From contig JAYXKI010000010.1 of assembly GCA_037892935.1 (NCBI GenBank), positions 1,240,001 through 1,304,000 on the forward strand: a stretch of 64,000 nucleotides of DNA, given 5' to 3'. The notes below the pieces were generated by a model that saw only the letters and a list, made by a program, of their open reading frames with translations, was not told where the DNA came from and did not search any database. Positions 24,959-36,640 of the stretch are shown one piece after another; the first letter of the stretch is position 1; the number at the start of each line of letters is the position of its first letter. Source of the stretch: Phlebopus portentosus (lineage: Eukaryota > Basidiomycota > Agaricomycetes > Boletales > Boletinellaceae). The position numbers were made by a program, and so were the translations under genes.

Positions 24959-26197
24959 ATGCCTGGACTCGATTCGCAGCTGCCTCCCTTCCCAGATGAT
25001 GTCCCCACTCAGCCGTTGCTCGTGATCGACTACGAGCTCATCAGTTCCGGAGACAGCATGGAGATTGAGAAGCTCTGGAAGGCTGCTACGAATATCGGGT
25101 TCTGGTAGTAAGTATCGCTCTCTTGTAGTAAATGATAAGCAGTCGGTCCAATTTAACTTGGTTCCAGCTTAAAGAACCATGGTGCAGAACGTGAAGCCAA
25201 GGAGATGTTTGAGATGGGAGCCGAGACTATGCGACTTCTGCTGGACGAGAAGATGCAATTCGAGCAAGGAGATAATGGCCAGTCCTTTGGGTAAACCGAT
25301 ATCTTTCGCCCCGTTTTTCGTATCGCCAGTTGACGTCTTTGGGAAGTTATAAAGCAGCTGGATCGAACGCGATAGATGACAAGGGGAATCTCGACACTGC
25401 GGAGTCTGTCAATGTATCCAAGGACGATGCTCTGGCATATCCCAAGGTGGTCCATCGGACATACCCCTCAACGGTGAACAATCGTATGGATTCCACCTTA
25501 AAGCCCTTCGTTCACAAGTCCGTCGAAGTGAATAACACGATCCTATCCATCTTCGAGGAAAAGCTCGGACTCCCGGCTGGGACGCTTCTGACCCTCCATT
25601 CGCTCGATAAGCCCAGCAGTTCCGAAGCGCGCTGCATCAAGAGCCCTCCGAGGCGTGTTCATCCGGCAGCGAGCGAGGAGATAATCAAAGTCTCACTGAG
25701 AGCGCATACAGACTTTGGATCGCTAACGTTCTTGCACATCCGACTTGGCGGTCTTCAGGTGCTTCCTCCAGGTAGCACCGAATGGCGATACATCCGCCCT
25801 CTACCAGGACAAGCAATCTGCAATGTCGGAGATACACTCACGCTCCTTTCTGGTGGTATACTTCGCTCCAATCTACACCGCGTTGTCCCTGCTCCAGGGG
25901 CACAAGCCGCATACACACGATGGTCACTCGTATTCTTCACGCGCCCGGGTGACGACGTCTATCTTCGTCCCCTGACTGATGAGAGCCAGATGGTAAGAAC
26001 CGCTGTGGCGAGGATGAACGAGGAGGTTAGGAAGACGTATCATCCCGATGCGACGGCGAGGGAGTGGTTTGCGAGGCGAATCATGAATCAGAGGGTCAAG
26101 AATAGAACGGTGAGTAGCCGCGAGTTGGAATCGGAAGACAGCTTCAAGAAGGTACTGATGGTCTGATCTGTTTCTTTTGTAGGGTCCGGAGACATAG
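24959..26197 (+). CDS. 2-oxoglutarate/Fe(II)-dependent oxygenase (isopenicillin N synthase-like)
   Basis: I chose the first in-frame ATG (24959, MPGLDSQLPPFPDD). Exon 1 ends 25107. The join gives GFWYLKNHGAEREAKEMFEM, the non-haem dioxygenase N-terminal motif. After a second intron (25290-25347) comes YKAAGSNAIDDKGN. The catalytic core is visible: RAHTDFGSLTFL supplies the His and Asp iron ligands, SNLHRVVPAPG the second His, and YTRWSLVFFTRP the Arg that binds 2-oxoglutarate. The final intron removes bases after QRVKNRT and leaves GPET with a stop at 26197. The family oxidises small molecules, often in secondary metabolism or gibberellin-like pathways. The substrate here is unknown, and no biosynthetic cluster surrounds it, so a stand-alone role is likely. 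An upstream non-ATG extension is open but less plausible. Confidence 0.87.
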
Positions 26198-26456
26198 CGC
26201 GCTAGTAGGGGGATGGAGCACAAGGCCGGCGCTACTTGATAAAAGAATTGGTATAGGAGGCAATTGTATCGAACACTTGTATTTACTCGACTATGTTGGT
26301 TTCAATGTTGTTCACTCTCTCTTCTTCAGGGATTTTGCTTGGATTAGATATATTATTACGAGCCCAAAGCCAAAAAATGTATTCGATGATTATTATGTGC
26401 GGAAAGAGTGAGGATTGCGATGCATATATAAGTTACCGCCGCTGCAAGTCCGGATC

Positions 26457-27231
26457 TCAGACGAGTCGCCCGGGGGGTGAAGCATCCCTCTGATTAGGCT
26501 TGTCCTGGGGGAGATGTTGTTCAAAGCGGAGTCTCTCTTTTTCTCTTGCCTCGCGAGCTTCCGCGATTTTCTAAAATAAAAACGAGTCAAGAGAGGACAG
26601 AGCGTAATTGTGCTACAGGACTTACCGCTTTCAGGGATCGAAGATTGGCCATCAGGGCATCGAGTGCGTTCTCTGACATCTCAGCTACCTGGAAAGCGAA
26701 AATCAAGTGAGCCACAACACAACATTTATATAGATGAATAATAAGCCTACTCACCGTGTCGCTGGCTTGCTCGGTAGCTTCACGGAGACGTGCCGTGGGC
26801 CATTCAGTTGAATCTCCATCCGGAGTGTTAACTGGAGTTTGCGGCTGAACTGGTTGCGTTACTGGAGGCGCTGCAGCCGTAATGGGTACTACCGCAGGTG
26901 AGATATTTGGCTGCTGGGTAGCCTGCGCAGGGAAAGGCGCAGCATTAAATTGCTGCTGTTGCTGCTGCTGATCCTGAGGAAGTTGGTCCCTGCGTCGGTG
27001 GCATCCGTAACGATGATTCGACCAGTGCCTCCACTCCCCATTATGCCCCCCGGCAGCGATAAAGCGATCGTTCCTTTCACGACTAGACCAGAATGCGAAC
27101 GCGCCCGCTCCAAGCGCGAACCAGAAGAGGCGCGGGAAGAGCCTGCAACGTGCGCCGTACATAAAGACTGCAGGAGGACGGTTGAAATATCCCGGTCCGC
27201 CGTGCCAAGAATTGAAGTTACCTGGATGCAT
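26457..27231 (-). CDS. small single-span membrane protein, hypothetical
   Basis: Start at 27231: MHPGNFNSWHGGPGYFNRPP, Gly/Trp/Phe-rich. A single hydrophobic segment follows (PRLFWFALGAGAFAFW, about residues 30-46), then a basic His/Arg region, a run of seven Gln, a Pro/Ala/Gln-rich linker, and helical ends. Two introns give ...EATEQASDTV|AEMSENALDALMANLRSLKA|KIAEAREAREKERLR. The protein ends ASPPGRLV, stop at 26457. No family recognised. The open frame continues 37 codons upstream of the chosen Met, which I read as leader. It converges on the oxygenase with 259 bases between stops. Confidence 0.68.
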
Positions 27232-28193
27232 ATTCAAGTGGAGGTGAGGATGACTGAGTGAGGATGGACTTAGAATCAGTGACTTCGGATTCGCTGAGGG
27301 ACGGAAGTCGCAGCGGCGGCTGCAAGATTTATAAAGTCCCAAAGTGCTGCCGTGCCGCTATAGCTGATTGCGCAACCCCGACGGCCAAAATAAGGCGTAA
27401 TCCATAAGCCGGCATGCTGCGGGTCGGAAAGCACTTGGGTGTATGCCGTTGTGCGTATGCGCCCGGCATAAGCCCGAAAAGGAAAGTAAGTGGTGGAGTG
27501 GTCACGGCGCAAAGCCGATGAGTGTGCGAAAGGCCAGGCTGACGAAGCAGGATGACCTTCAGGCCGTCCGTCGGGTCAAGTCAAGTGCTTTATACATGTA
27601 AAGTGATATATTGTAAAAGGCGCGTGATGACGTTCGCCTCAAAACAAACAGGACCGCACTGCACTTTTGTACACAGCCACTGCTGACTAAATTCGGACCT
27701 TGAATTTTAGTGATGCCAAGGATGATCTACTACATTTGGGAGTTTGATCGCCCGTGATCTGCGGATCGATCTGCCTCCACACCACTTCATCAACACATAT
27801 TAATTCATCCTTGTGGAATAAAGCTTTGGCTGATGAGCACATATTTGTAATGTGTGCATTCCCTAAGTTTCCCAGGTTTTATTTCTGATTTTATTTAATT
27901 TTCGAGGAAAAAAGGGGGGAAAAGGAAAACTTATGGACATGTACATAATGAGCAAATGTGATCAGCATCCAAAAATTCTATGCCTCCTTGCACAGTTCAA
28001 TGCTGATGCTGTGTGCCCCACTGAACTGATTACTTTGGGTGAAGCCATGTACAGAGGTTTCTGCCATACATGAACAGACTTGATAAGCTCCCAAAAAATG
28101 GAGTTCCTCTTATTTTCTTAGTTCTGTAGGAAATTTTGGCGTGCACAAATCAATGCACCTAGGCCTGACTTCAAGTGTACAGTACAATTGATG
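27232..28193. other. gene-poor AT-rich stretch left of the solo LTR
   Basis: No convincing gene. Composition changes after about 27600 to AT-rich with homopolymer runs (27880-27930). A 46-codon plus-strand frame at about 27933 (MDMYIMSKCDQ) has unfamiliar content and could be debris of a mobile element, but nothing identifies it. Confidence 0.4.
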
Positions 28194-28406
28194 TGTTGGA
28201 TTTATATCAGCACACAAGAGTGACTGAGGTGATGGGTGGTGTAAAGAGGGATCTATGCAGAACATGTTCAGATATATCAGATCAGACAGACCAAAGAACC
28301 AGTAATAAAGACTAGGATCTATGGCCAGCAGGGTTTTCGCCGAAAACCCAAGATGCTGGTTTATAAGTAAAGAAAGAGATTATATGAGATGAGAGGGTCG
28401 ACAACA
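28194..28406. mobile_element. solo LTR of a retrotransposon
   Basis: A 213-base unit starts TGTTG and ends CAACA, the inverted termini usual for Copia-type LTRs. It is flanked on both sides by GATG (28190-28193 and 28407-28410), as expected for a target-site duplication. Inside are a TTTATAT motif near the left end, a near-perfect palindrome at 28325-28359 and AGTAATAAAG, which could serve as a polyadenylation signal. No second LTR or pol/gag sequence is in the window, so it is a solo LTR left by recombination. The family is not identified. Confidence 0.62.
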
Positions 28407-29449
28407 GATGGTACCTTGCATGAAATTTGCGTGGAAATGCAGAACCAGAAGCACTCGAAAGTTACATAAGTCTTTGTCCAGAAATACCATTCTCAACTGC
28501 TTTGTTTTGAGAGCTTCCCAGGCCTAGACGTCGGGTAGAAAACTTTGCCAGGTAGACAGGCACCTGAAGAACCCGCAAGGACGGGAGCACTGATCTTCAT
28601 CGCCGAAAGTGCAGAAGGGATGCTTATTGCGGCGCACGTAGTCCTTTATAACCGACTTACCTGCCTTCAGCCACCTGTTTTCCCAACTTAATAGTAGATT
28701 ATATATCAGTTGATTTCGCTGGTTCGACACTATGTGTGAGGCACAATGGATTTTTTTTTCTTGGCCAGAGAAATCTAAAAGACGGAAGGGTATTGGGCTT
28801 CCATATCATTTCCCTTTGTGCTGACAGCAGCCAATACAACGCGCAGTCATGACGATGTGTTTTTCGACTGTATATTAAGATCCAGGTTGGACTCTTTCAG
28901 GGGATGGTTATCGTGAAGACGGGAAGGCAAAGCACCTCTTACTTCAGTGGAGACAACCGAAGAACCTGCGGAGCAACTTGAATGAAGCTACTCGTGATCT
29001 TGGAGAATGGAAAGCTTATCCTATAATAACGATCTTTTATGTAGTCTACGTGTATAACATCAATGAGTAGAGGGTAGTAAACCAAGAGGTGGGAGGATAA
29101 TTGAATTAAATTGGGAGGGACACGAGAACACGTGGGCGTGATCACCGGTGTGACAAGTTCTCTACTGTGCGCTAATACTTGGTGTCGACTCTCATCGCCA
29201 GTGTGGACCGCCCTTCAGCTTTCCTGTTCTCGTCGTTATTCTCTTTCCTCATCGTCCTTCGTCTCTTTTCCTGACTGCGGCTCATCATTCTCATCGCCGT
29301 CGTCTTGACGTGTAGCGACTTGGCGACAACGCGGCATCGGCAACGCATTGACACACCAAACAGGTCGCTAACTTATTCTTCTTTAGTGGGCGTGCTCTTC
29401 ATCTCAGCTTCCGCACTTTTACTTTTCTGCTCCTCTGTCGCTCTTTTCA
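28407..29449. other. gene-poor stretch and LIM-RhoGAP promoter region
   Basis: No gene is supported up to about 29100. From 29160 to 29449 the DNA is C/T-rich (for example 29215-29310 and 29380-29450), a typical 5' leader for the next gene. Confidence 0.45.
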
Positions 29450-32400
29450 ATGGATCCCACGCTTCCGCGTGGAGCTCAGCAGCTCCACCAGCAGCAGTTG
29501 CTCAGAGATTACCACGCTCAGTTGCAGCAACAGCACAACGGTCATCAGCTCGATGCTATGCACTCTACTCCGCCGGATAGTATGAACCGGTCCAACCCTA
29601 AACCGCCTCCTCCGACACGCTCTTTAACGGTCGGCACCGCACATGAGCTCGAGAGGACGAATTCTCACTCCAACTACGACTCGCATCCGCATCCCCGTAG
29701 TGAAGACTTGAACCATACTTATCCAGATAACGCAGTTTCGAGCGCAAGTCCAAACGGAAGTCCAATGCCTACATTCCAGTCTCTCAGCCGGCCGTTAACA
29801 CCTAACGGTAACCGAAGCGAGGCATCTTCTTCCAACCATTCGGAGGATGGTTCGAGCAGAGCGGATGATTCGACTCTAAAACGCTCCAGCATGACATCGC
29901 TGTCTTCCGCGCCTTCAGCAGCTGGCGGTTCAAAAACCGCTAGTTCATCTGCTATTCCTCCGGCAGGTTCTGCGGTCTGTGCCGCATGCTCTTTGCCATT
30001 GGAGGGTGCCTTTGTCAGAGCATTAGGAAATGTTTGGCATCTTCCTTGTTTTAAGTGCAAGGCAAGTCACTTTCTTTCTTGACCTTTAGTCTTAGCCTCT
30101 GAGCGAATAATAGGACTGCGATGCTGTCGTTGCATCAAAATTCTTTCCAATTGATGGCGCGGACGGCAAGCAACAGCCGCTATGCGAACGAGATTATTTC
30201 CGCCGGCTGAATCTCATATGCGCCAAGTGTGGTCAAGCATTGCGAGGGAGCTACATCACGGCATGCAGTGAGTACATACAGGCTTTCTTTCCCGGGCATA
30301 CATATAAGAACCTCTTTCATTGGCGAATTTCAGACAAAAAATACCACGTCGAGCATTTTACGTGTTCTGTATGCTCGACTGTGTTTGGTCCTCAAGACTC
30401 TTACTATGAACATGAAAATGACGTGTATTGCCATTTTCATTACTCGACTCGCTTTGCTACAAAGTGCGCCGGCTGCAACAGTGCGATTTTGAAGCAGTTC
30501 GTAGAGATTAATCGCAACAATCGTGATGAATGTTGGCATCCGGAGTGCTATATGATTAATAAGGTCGGCAAATTCTTATTCTCGGCTTGTGACGCGTTTA
30601 TGGATGGGAATGTACAGTTTTGGAACGTCAAAATAAGCTCACGGAGACCGACAAGCTCTAATGCATCAACGGTTGATATTCACGAACCGCATTGGAAAGA
30701 AGAGGAGGAGAGAGAGTCTCCGCAGTCTTTGAAGAACAAGCAAGCGCGGATGGAACAGCAAGTATACCGTATCTGGACGTAAGTAGTTCTTCCGTCATCT
30801 CTTACGTATGCTCAATATTTGGCAGAGTCCTATCGGCCTTTGAAGAATCCAGTGCTGCTTGCATCTCCGACATGCTGAGGCAGGTTAGCAACGGACAATA
30901 TTTGGAAGCTATTCGTATGGCGGAAAAGTTCATCCTGCACGTTGAGGTCTTGTTTGCGACCATCGACGATTTAGAGACGTGTTTTTCCAGGTTAAACTTG
31001 AAAGGTAGCTCGTTTGCTCGTGACTTCAGAATGACCACTGTGCTGACATATTCATTGCCGAGGCATGTCCCATGTCCGAGAAGCTCGTCTTCTATGTCGG
31101 AAGACCGTCGATCTCTTCACGTTGCTGTCGAAGCCACAAGAGAGTCAGAGGCGAACGGGCATGACTCAGGAACTTCTAGCTCTCGTTACTGGTCTCGCCC
31201 ACTATTTGAAAATTCTTATTCGCATCGCACTCACGGGCAGTCTGAAGCTTGAACGTGACCACAGCGTTCGGGAGGCTATGACTAGCTTCCTTGATAAACT
31301 CCATCTTCTTGCTGTGGAGGGTGGCAATCCGAGTGCACGTCGAGTGATCCGTGGCGGTGAGAAGCATACCGGCGATCATGGGGGTGCGGCCAGCACGCAG
31401 GGGGTATCGTATGGCTTCAAGAGTCTGGCACCCGAATTTGCAGGAGAGTCACCATTCAACGACTCTCCTGATTCTTCTGTTCCACTAGCAGAGCGTCTTT
31501 CAATCAAGCCTCCTTCCGATCTTTGCATCAAGTGTGAGACGACCGTCGAGGAGGACTGCGTGCGGCTCGGAACATACCAACGGTGGCATTCACAGTGCTT
31601 GCAGTGCGCCACGTGTGGTAAAGTATCTGCACCGCCCTTCCCGAAGGAGCCGCCGAAGGAGCCAGGTTCCGACGAAAAGGAGGCGACTCCGCCGAAAGTG
31701 TCCACTGTGCGGCGACCACCTGCCAGTGTTGATATCTTCGTATATGAACAGTCGACGGCAAAAGATTCGCCTTATGGCCCTGCCCCAACGGCGATATTCT
31801 GCCTAGATCATCAGCGTGTAGGATGTATTGGCGGGTTCAAACCTGTGACAAGACTTGAGCAGTATGCCTTCTTACTTAACGTGGCGTTACGACGACTAGC
31901 ATACTTGCTGAAGAGGAGAGGTCTTCTGATTCCTCCTACAGGTGAGTTCGAATTGTGCGTTTAGTTCTGGATGGTCTGACTGAGTTCTCTTAGCGTCTCC
32001 CGCCGGACAGCCGCAGACTCGCGACTTCTCTGAGCTGCAGACGCACCGGGAGTCCAATGATAGCATGCGCCTCAAGTCATCAGTTCCACTGGAGCGCAGA
32101 ATATCAGCTCGCATGCCCAAGCGCTCGACAATCGTGGAGTCACCCTCGGGCAGGACAGTCCAACCAACTAATGTTGCAAACGTAACCACTCAGCGAGGTG
32201 CCATTCCGGCCGCACAGGTACAACCTGCGACAGCTTTGGCGGCTTCGACACGCCTGATTCGGCCGGGTCAGCAGCCGAGTGCGTATGGTGCTCCGACGTC
32301 ACCACTTCCGCAGCAAGAACGAAGTCAACCAGTTCGGCCACGTCTTGCAGCCCCAGGCAATCTTTCTGGAGGTCTGTTTGACGAGAAGGGCCAGATTATT

Positions 32401-34254
32401 CGTCCAAACTTCACTTCTAACAATACAGGTGTAATGATTGTGGATGATTCTGCGCCGAATTCACCGTCGGGTGGCGCTGACGAACCGCCAATGACTGTTG
32501 CGCAAGATGGAATAACACTTGCTGACATCCCCCACGTCATTGAAGCCGAGGAAGCGCGCAAGCAGCACCGAGCATTGCCGTCTCAGAGTACTGTTCCGAC
32601 GATTGCGGAGTTAACACCTCTTGAACTGATGATCGTCAAACATGCCGCGCTTTTGGCATTAAGCCGTTCGCCCTTAAAGAATGAGTTTGAGCTTGACGAT
32701 CTGTTAGAATTTATCGAAGTTAAGAAGGGCGGGTTCTGGAATAAATTTTTCAAGAAGGACAAGCAGAAGAAAGGCTAGTGATCTCATCAGTCTAGGTCTA
32801 GGAGTATAGCCGCTAATACCTCTGCTTCATCTAGGAGTCTTCGGTGTCCCTCTAGAAATACTCCTTGAAAAGGAAGCCGCAGATTCTGTGCTTGGGGCTT
32901 CCGGAGCAAGTCTCAGGGTACCAAGCTTCATCGATGATGTTATATCCGCCATGCGACAGATGGGTGAGTAATTTGCTATTATAGCCCTCCTAGTCACTGA
33001 GAAAATTTTCATATGATCAGACATGTCGGTCGAAGGCATCTTCCGCAAGAATGGGAACATTCGGAGATTGAACGAGCTGACGGATGCTATTGATCGTGAT
33101 CCATCGTCCGTAGATCTGACTCAGGATAATCCCGTTCAGCTCGCGGCTTTGTTAAAGAAGTTTTTGAAGTCTCTTCCGGAGCCATTAATGACGTATAAGC
33201 TCTACCGCTTATTTATGGCTGCAGAAAGTGAGTTATAGGACGTTTTATCAAGCATCTATGATGGATTCTTATGACCTTACTTAGATTTACCGAATGAGGT
33301 GGAACGCAAACGGTGTCTCCATCTGGTAATGCTACTCCTGCCTAAAGGAAATCGGGACACAGTGGAAGTGCTTTTTACGTTCCTAAAATGGGTTGCTTCA
33401 TTCTCTCATGTTGATGAGGAAACTGGCAACAAGATGGATCTCCACAACCTTGCAACAGTGATCAGTCCTAATATTTTCCGTAGCTCTCCGACAAAGGGAA
33501 CCGACACAGTGCGAGTAGAGAGCTTTGAGAGTATTCGGGTCATGGATTCTCTACTCGAGTACCAAGACGAATTTTTCCTCGTACCCGAAGAATTCTTGCC
33601 ACTTCTGCGGGATCAGGACTATTTCGGTGGCGCTCTGGAGCTCCCCAGCAAAGAGTTCTGAAGAAATGCGATGCATATCACCGGGTCCGAGCGAATGGTC
33701 GAACACCTCAAGGAATGACTTCGCCCATTTTGGGCTCCAGTAATGCAGGAACGCCATCTAGTGGGAGTGGTGGCTTTGTCCGAGATCCAAACGATCCTCG
33801 TCTAGCAAGTCAACGATCTGATCCCACCATGGCGCGTGGTCGGCAACCTTACGCTGAACCCGGCACTCCCAGCACAACGGCTCGGAATGGGTATTTCGTT
33901 CAGGACCGTGGACAGGGCCAGTCGGTCTCCGGGTCGCCATCTGAACAGCCACCTCCACCTATTCGCAGCGGCTATTCATCGCGCCAGCAATCCCCTCAAC
34001 CGCAGCCGCGTTTACCTCATCAGCCCTTCTCGCATCCAGGCTCTAATGGACCATTACCAACGACGCAGTCTTTCGGCTACGTTTCGCAGGATGCTTGGAT
34101 GCAACCATTGGCTATGCCTGGTCCGAATTCGCAGCAGAGTCAGGGCGTCAGTTTCGCTCCGGGAACCTCTCCTAGAACATATACCCCTCGCAGCAGTGGA
34201 GAACTTGGACGAAGCAACTTGGTGGCGCCGAATGGGCACGTATCACGGACCTAA
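29450..34254 (+). CDS. LIM-domain Rho GTPase-activating protein (Rga1-like)
   Basis: Proteins of this type switch off Cdc42/Rho GTPases and control polarity and septation. The start 29450 gives MDPTLPRGAQQLHQQQLLRD, Gln-rich, followed by a Ser/Pro-rich linker. LIM1 is CAACSLPLEGAF...HLPCFKCKDC, assembled across a GC-AG intron (30062-30113). LIM2 starts CAKCGQALRGSYITACNKKY and contains CSVC...HENDVYCHFHY. LIM3 starts CAGCNSAILKQF with CWHPEC. A fourth LIM-like unit (CIKCETTVEED...WHSQCLQCATC) lies near 31520-31620, with a Pro/Lys insert before CLDH. A helical middle and a Ser/Pro linker precede the RhoGAP domain: VFGVPLEILLEKEAADSV, VEGIFRKNGNIRRL (Arg finger), NPVQLAALLKKFLKSLPEPL and DLHNLATVISPNIF. 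The last 200 residues are disordered; stop 34254. Confidence 0.92.
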
Positions 34255-35046
34255 TTCCTCCTCACCGCTGTCTGAGAGAATGGCTCCTGAGAATGAGTCC
34301 TTACCTAGGCACGAGAGTTCTATACTCCAATCTCTCTCCTATAAACCATTCTCCCCTTGCGCAATTCTTGTCTGCATCCCTGTATTTCTGAACACTATTG
34401 ATCTTTTCTCATACTTTCTGATCCTTAATTGGACTCCTTTCGACTTTTGCTGCACTCTTTTCTTTATTCACCTTTCTTTACACAATACCCCTGAACAAGC
34501 ATGTCACATTCCCCCTTTTTGGTTGCGCCTTTTTTCTAAATTTTACATGCCCAGTTTCAACAATTTTGACGTTACTTTCACTCCTTATCAAATCTCGTGA
34601 ATCTGCGTAACGTGTGTTTATTTCTTTATTTTTGTGGGCTTATCAGAGGTGATGCGCTTAGCAGCATGTTAACCTGGTGTTGTACAATAAACAGAATTGA
34701 CAGGATACCACCCACTTAAAATCCACGGAATTAAAGACATGCTCTTCGGACTTGATGCGGAGCTCAAACTTCATGCGAAAGGACGCGTTGCCATCACATG
34801 CTTACAACTTCAGTCTGAAGTGCTACTCTCAAACATGCTGAAGGTGCTGAATTTTAGCCTTGACATCCGAATAGCTCCGAGCATAAGTATTTTCAAGTGA
34901 ACTGGACTGGTCATGAAGCCCTTGCATTTTATATAGAACAATATCAATACATAATGCACGCCTAGCGTAGGCTGAGAAGGATGCTCCAGGATGAGCAGTA
35001 GCAAGCAGCTCGCTGAAGGCGAGAGTGCATGAGACCGAACCAGCAC
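34255..35046. other. convergent 3' region
   Basis: T-rich 3' flank of the RhoGAP (34360-34660), then DNA without a supported frame up to the P2 stop codon. Confidence 0.4.
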
Positions 35047-35493
35047 TTAGTCGAAAAGACCAAAGCCCATATCGTCGTCCGACTCTTCCTGTAAATACAA
35101 GGGATTCAGTACTACTTTCTTGGCTTATTTAACAGTACCAACCTTCTCCTCTTCCTTCTTCTCTTCCTCCTTGGGCGCTTCGGCGGCAGCACCACCTCCA
35201 ACTCCACCGGCAGCAGGAGCAGCAGTAACTCCGCCACCAGACGGGACCTGTACGGACAATCTTTAGGCTCGGGCTCATATAGACATACACTGGATACGAA
35301 CCGAGGCGAACTTAGAAGTACCCTCAGTGATCAGTTCATTGATGTCCTTGCCATCGAGCTCGGACAAGAGCTTGGAAAGGCGATCCTCATCAACGTCAAC
35401 GCCGACGGCTCCGAGCACGCTCTTGATGTTATCAGCAGTTGGGGACGCCTTTCCCCCAGTCTGCAACAGGAGATAAGCAGCGATGTAGCGCAT
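35047..35493 (-). CDS. 60S acidic ribosomal protein P2
   Basis: P2 forms, with P1 and P0, the ribosomal stalk that recruits elongation factors. The start is 35493 ([20 protein letters not shown]). The helical N-terminal domain continues to [20 protein letters not shown]. An intron (about 35306-35251) joins to [15 protein letters not shown], the flexible Ala/Gly hinge, then a Glu/Lys-rich stretch. A second intron precedes [13 protein letters not shown], the conserved acidic C-terminus that binds factors. Length is about 110 residues, as usual. A further in-frame open stretch upstream of the Met belongs to the leader. It is head to head with ribosomal protein S15. Confidence 0.95.
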
Positions 35494-35839
35494 TTCTTTT
35501 TGTACAATTAACTCCATATCTTCAACAATTTCGGCAGAGCTCACTTTATGTGTCGTTAGCTAGTTCGAGGCAGCCGCAAATCACTAGTACAGTATTAGGA
35601 TTCATGGATCGCCCATAGTGAAAGTAAACTCGCCTTTAATCCCTTGGGGAAGACTTGAGGATTCTGTCCGAGGTATGAATGAAATGTGAGTGAGACGGAC
35701 GGCGCAATCATAAGACGATCTGCTTACCAAATTTGGTAATGCTATATAGCATATGACTAATGCGTGTCACTTCTCATTCTCATTTCGTCGTCTGGTTCAC
35801 CGTCTCGCCTCTAACGTTCTCTTCAATTGATAAAACAAG
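35494..35839. promoter_or_regulatory. shared promoter region of two ribosomal protein genes
   Basis: 346 bases separate the start codons of P2 (minus) and S15 (plus). A pyrimidine-rich block (35765-35830) lies before S15, common for fungal ribosomal protein leaders. The layout suggests co-regulation of the pair. Confidence 0.5.
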
Positions 35840-36640
35840 ATGGTTCGTGATAAGTTTGCCCATGCATCATTGTTGAGGCTAATCGTCTTACTGGGATTTC
35901 AGGCTGACGCCGAGGTTACTGATCCCACCGTTGCTGCCGAGCTCAAGAAGAGGAGGACGTTCCGTACTTTCTCCTATCGCGGCGTGGAATTAGACAAACT
36001 CCTGGACATGAAGAATGAAGACGTATGTGATTAAACAAGCTATTATCTATCTTGACTGAACTTGTTTCCAGTTTGTTGAGGTATGAATACCAATAATTCT
36101 GCAGTGCGTCAGATTATCAATATTCCGCATAGCTCGTCCACGCTCGTGCTCGTCGCCGATTCCAGCGTGGGTTGAAGAAGCGCCCTATGGGCCTTATCAA
36201 GAAACTTCGCAAGGCAAAGAAGGCTGCGCCGCCTAACGAGAAGCCAGCCGTCGTTAAGACCCACCTGCGCGACATGATTATTGTTCCAGAAATGATCGGG
36301 TCGGTTATTGGCATCTACAACGGCAAGGTCTTCAACTCGGTTGAAGTCAAGCCTGAGATGACCGGACATTATCTCGCGGAGTTCTCGTGTTCGTATAAGC
36401 CCGTAAAGCACGGTCGCCCGGGTGTAAGTTTATGCTTTGTTTTTCCTCGACCATGTTGAACTTAATTACTGTCTCTCAGATTGGTGCGACGCACTGTAAG
36501 TCGCGACGCTTGTTCGTACTTGAACCTCCGCTGACGACTAACGAATTTCCTTTTGCCGCATTTAGCCTCTCGCTTGTGAGTAAACTTGATCTTACAATCT
36601 TGTCTTTACTGATTTTTACCCCAGTATTCCTCTGAAGTGA
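35840..36640 (+). CDS. RPS15: 40S ribosomal protein S15 (uS19)
   Basis: S15 sits in the head of the small subunit and is needed for 40S export. The gene has seven coding exons: 35840-35842 (ATG only), 35903-36022, 36072-36080 (9 bases, FVE), 36133-36423, 36480-36495 (16 bases), 36566-36575 (10 bases) and 36625-36640. All joins are GT..AG and in frame and sum to 154 residues. The product reads [94 protein letters not shown] and the universal C-terminus GATHSSRFIPLK. An unspliced reading would miss both ends. It is divergently transcribed with P2. Confidence 0.96.

Noticed and set aside
27540..28190. possible second LTR or transposon body left of the solo LTR
   Set aside because: AT-rich and odd in composition, but no terminal repeats, target duplication or protein similarity were found.
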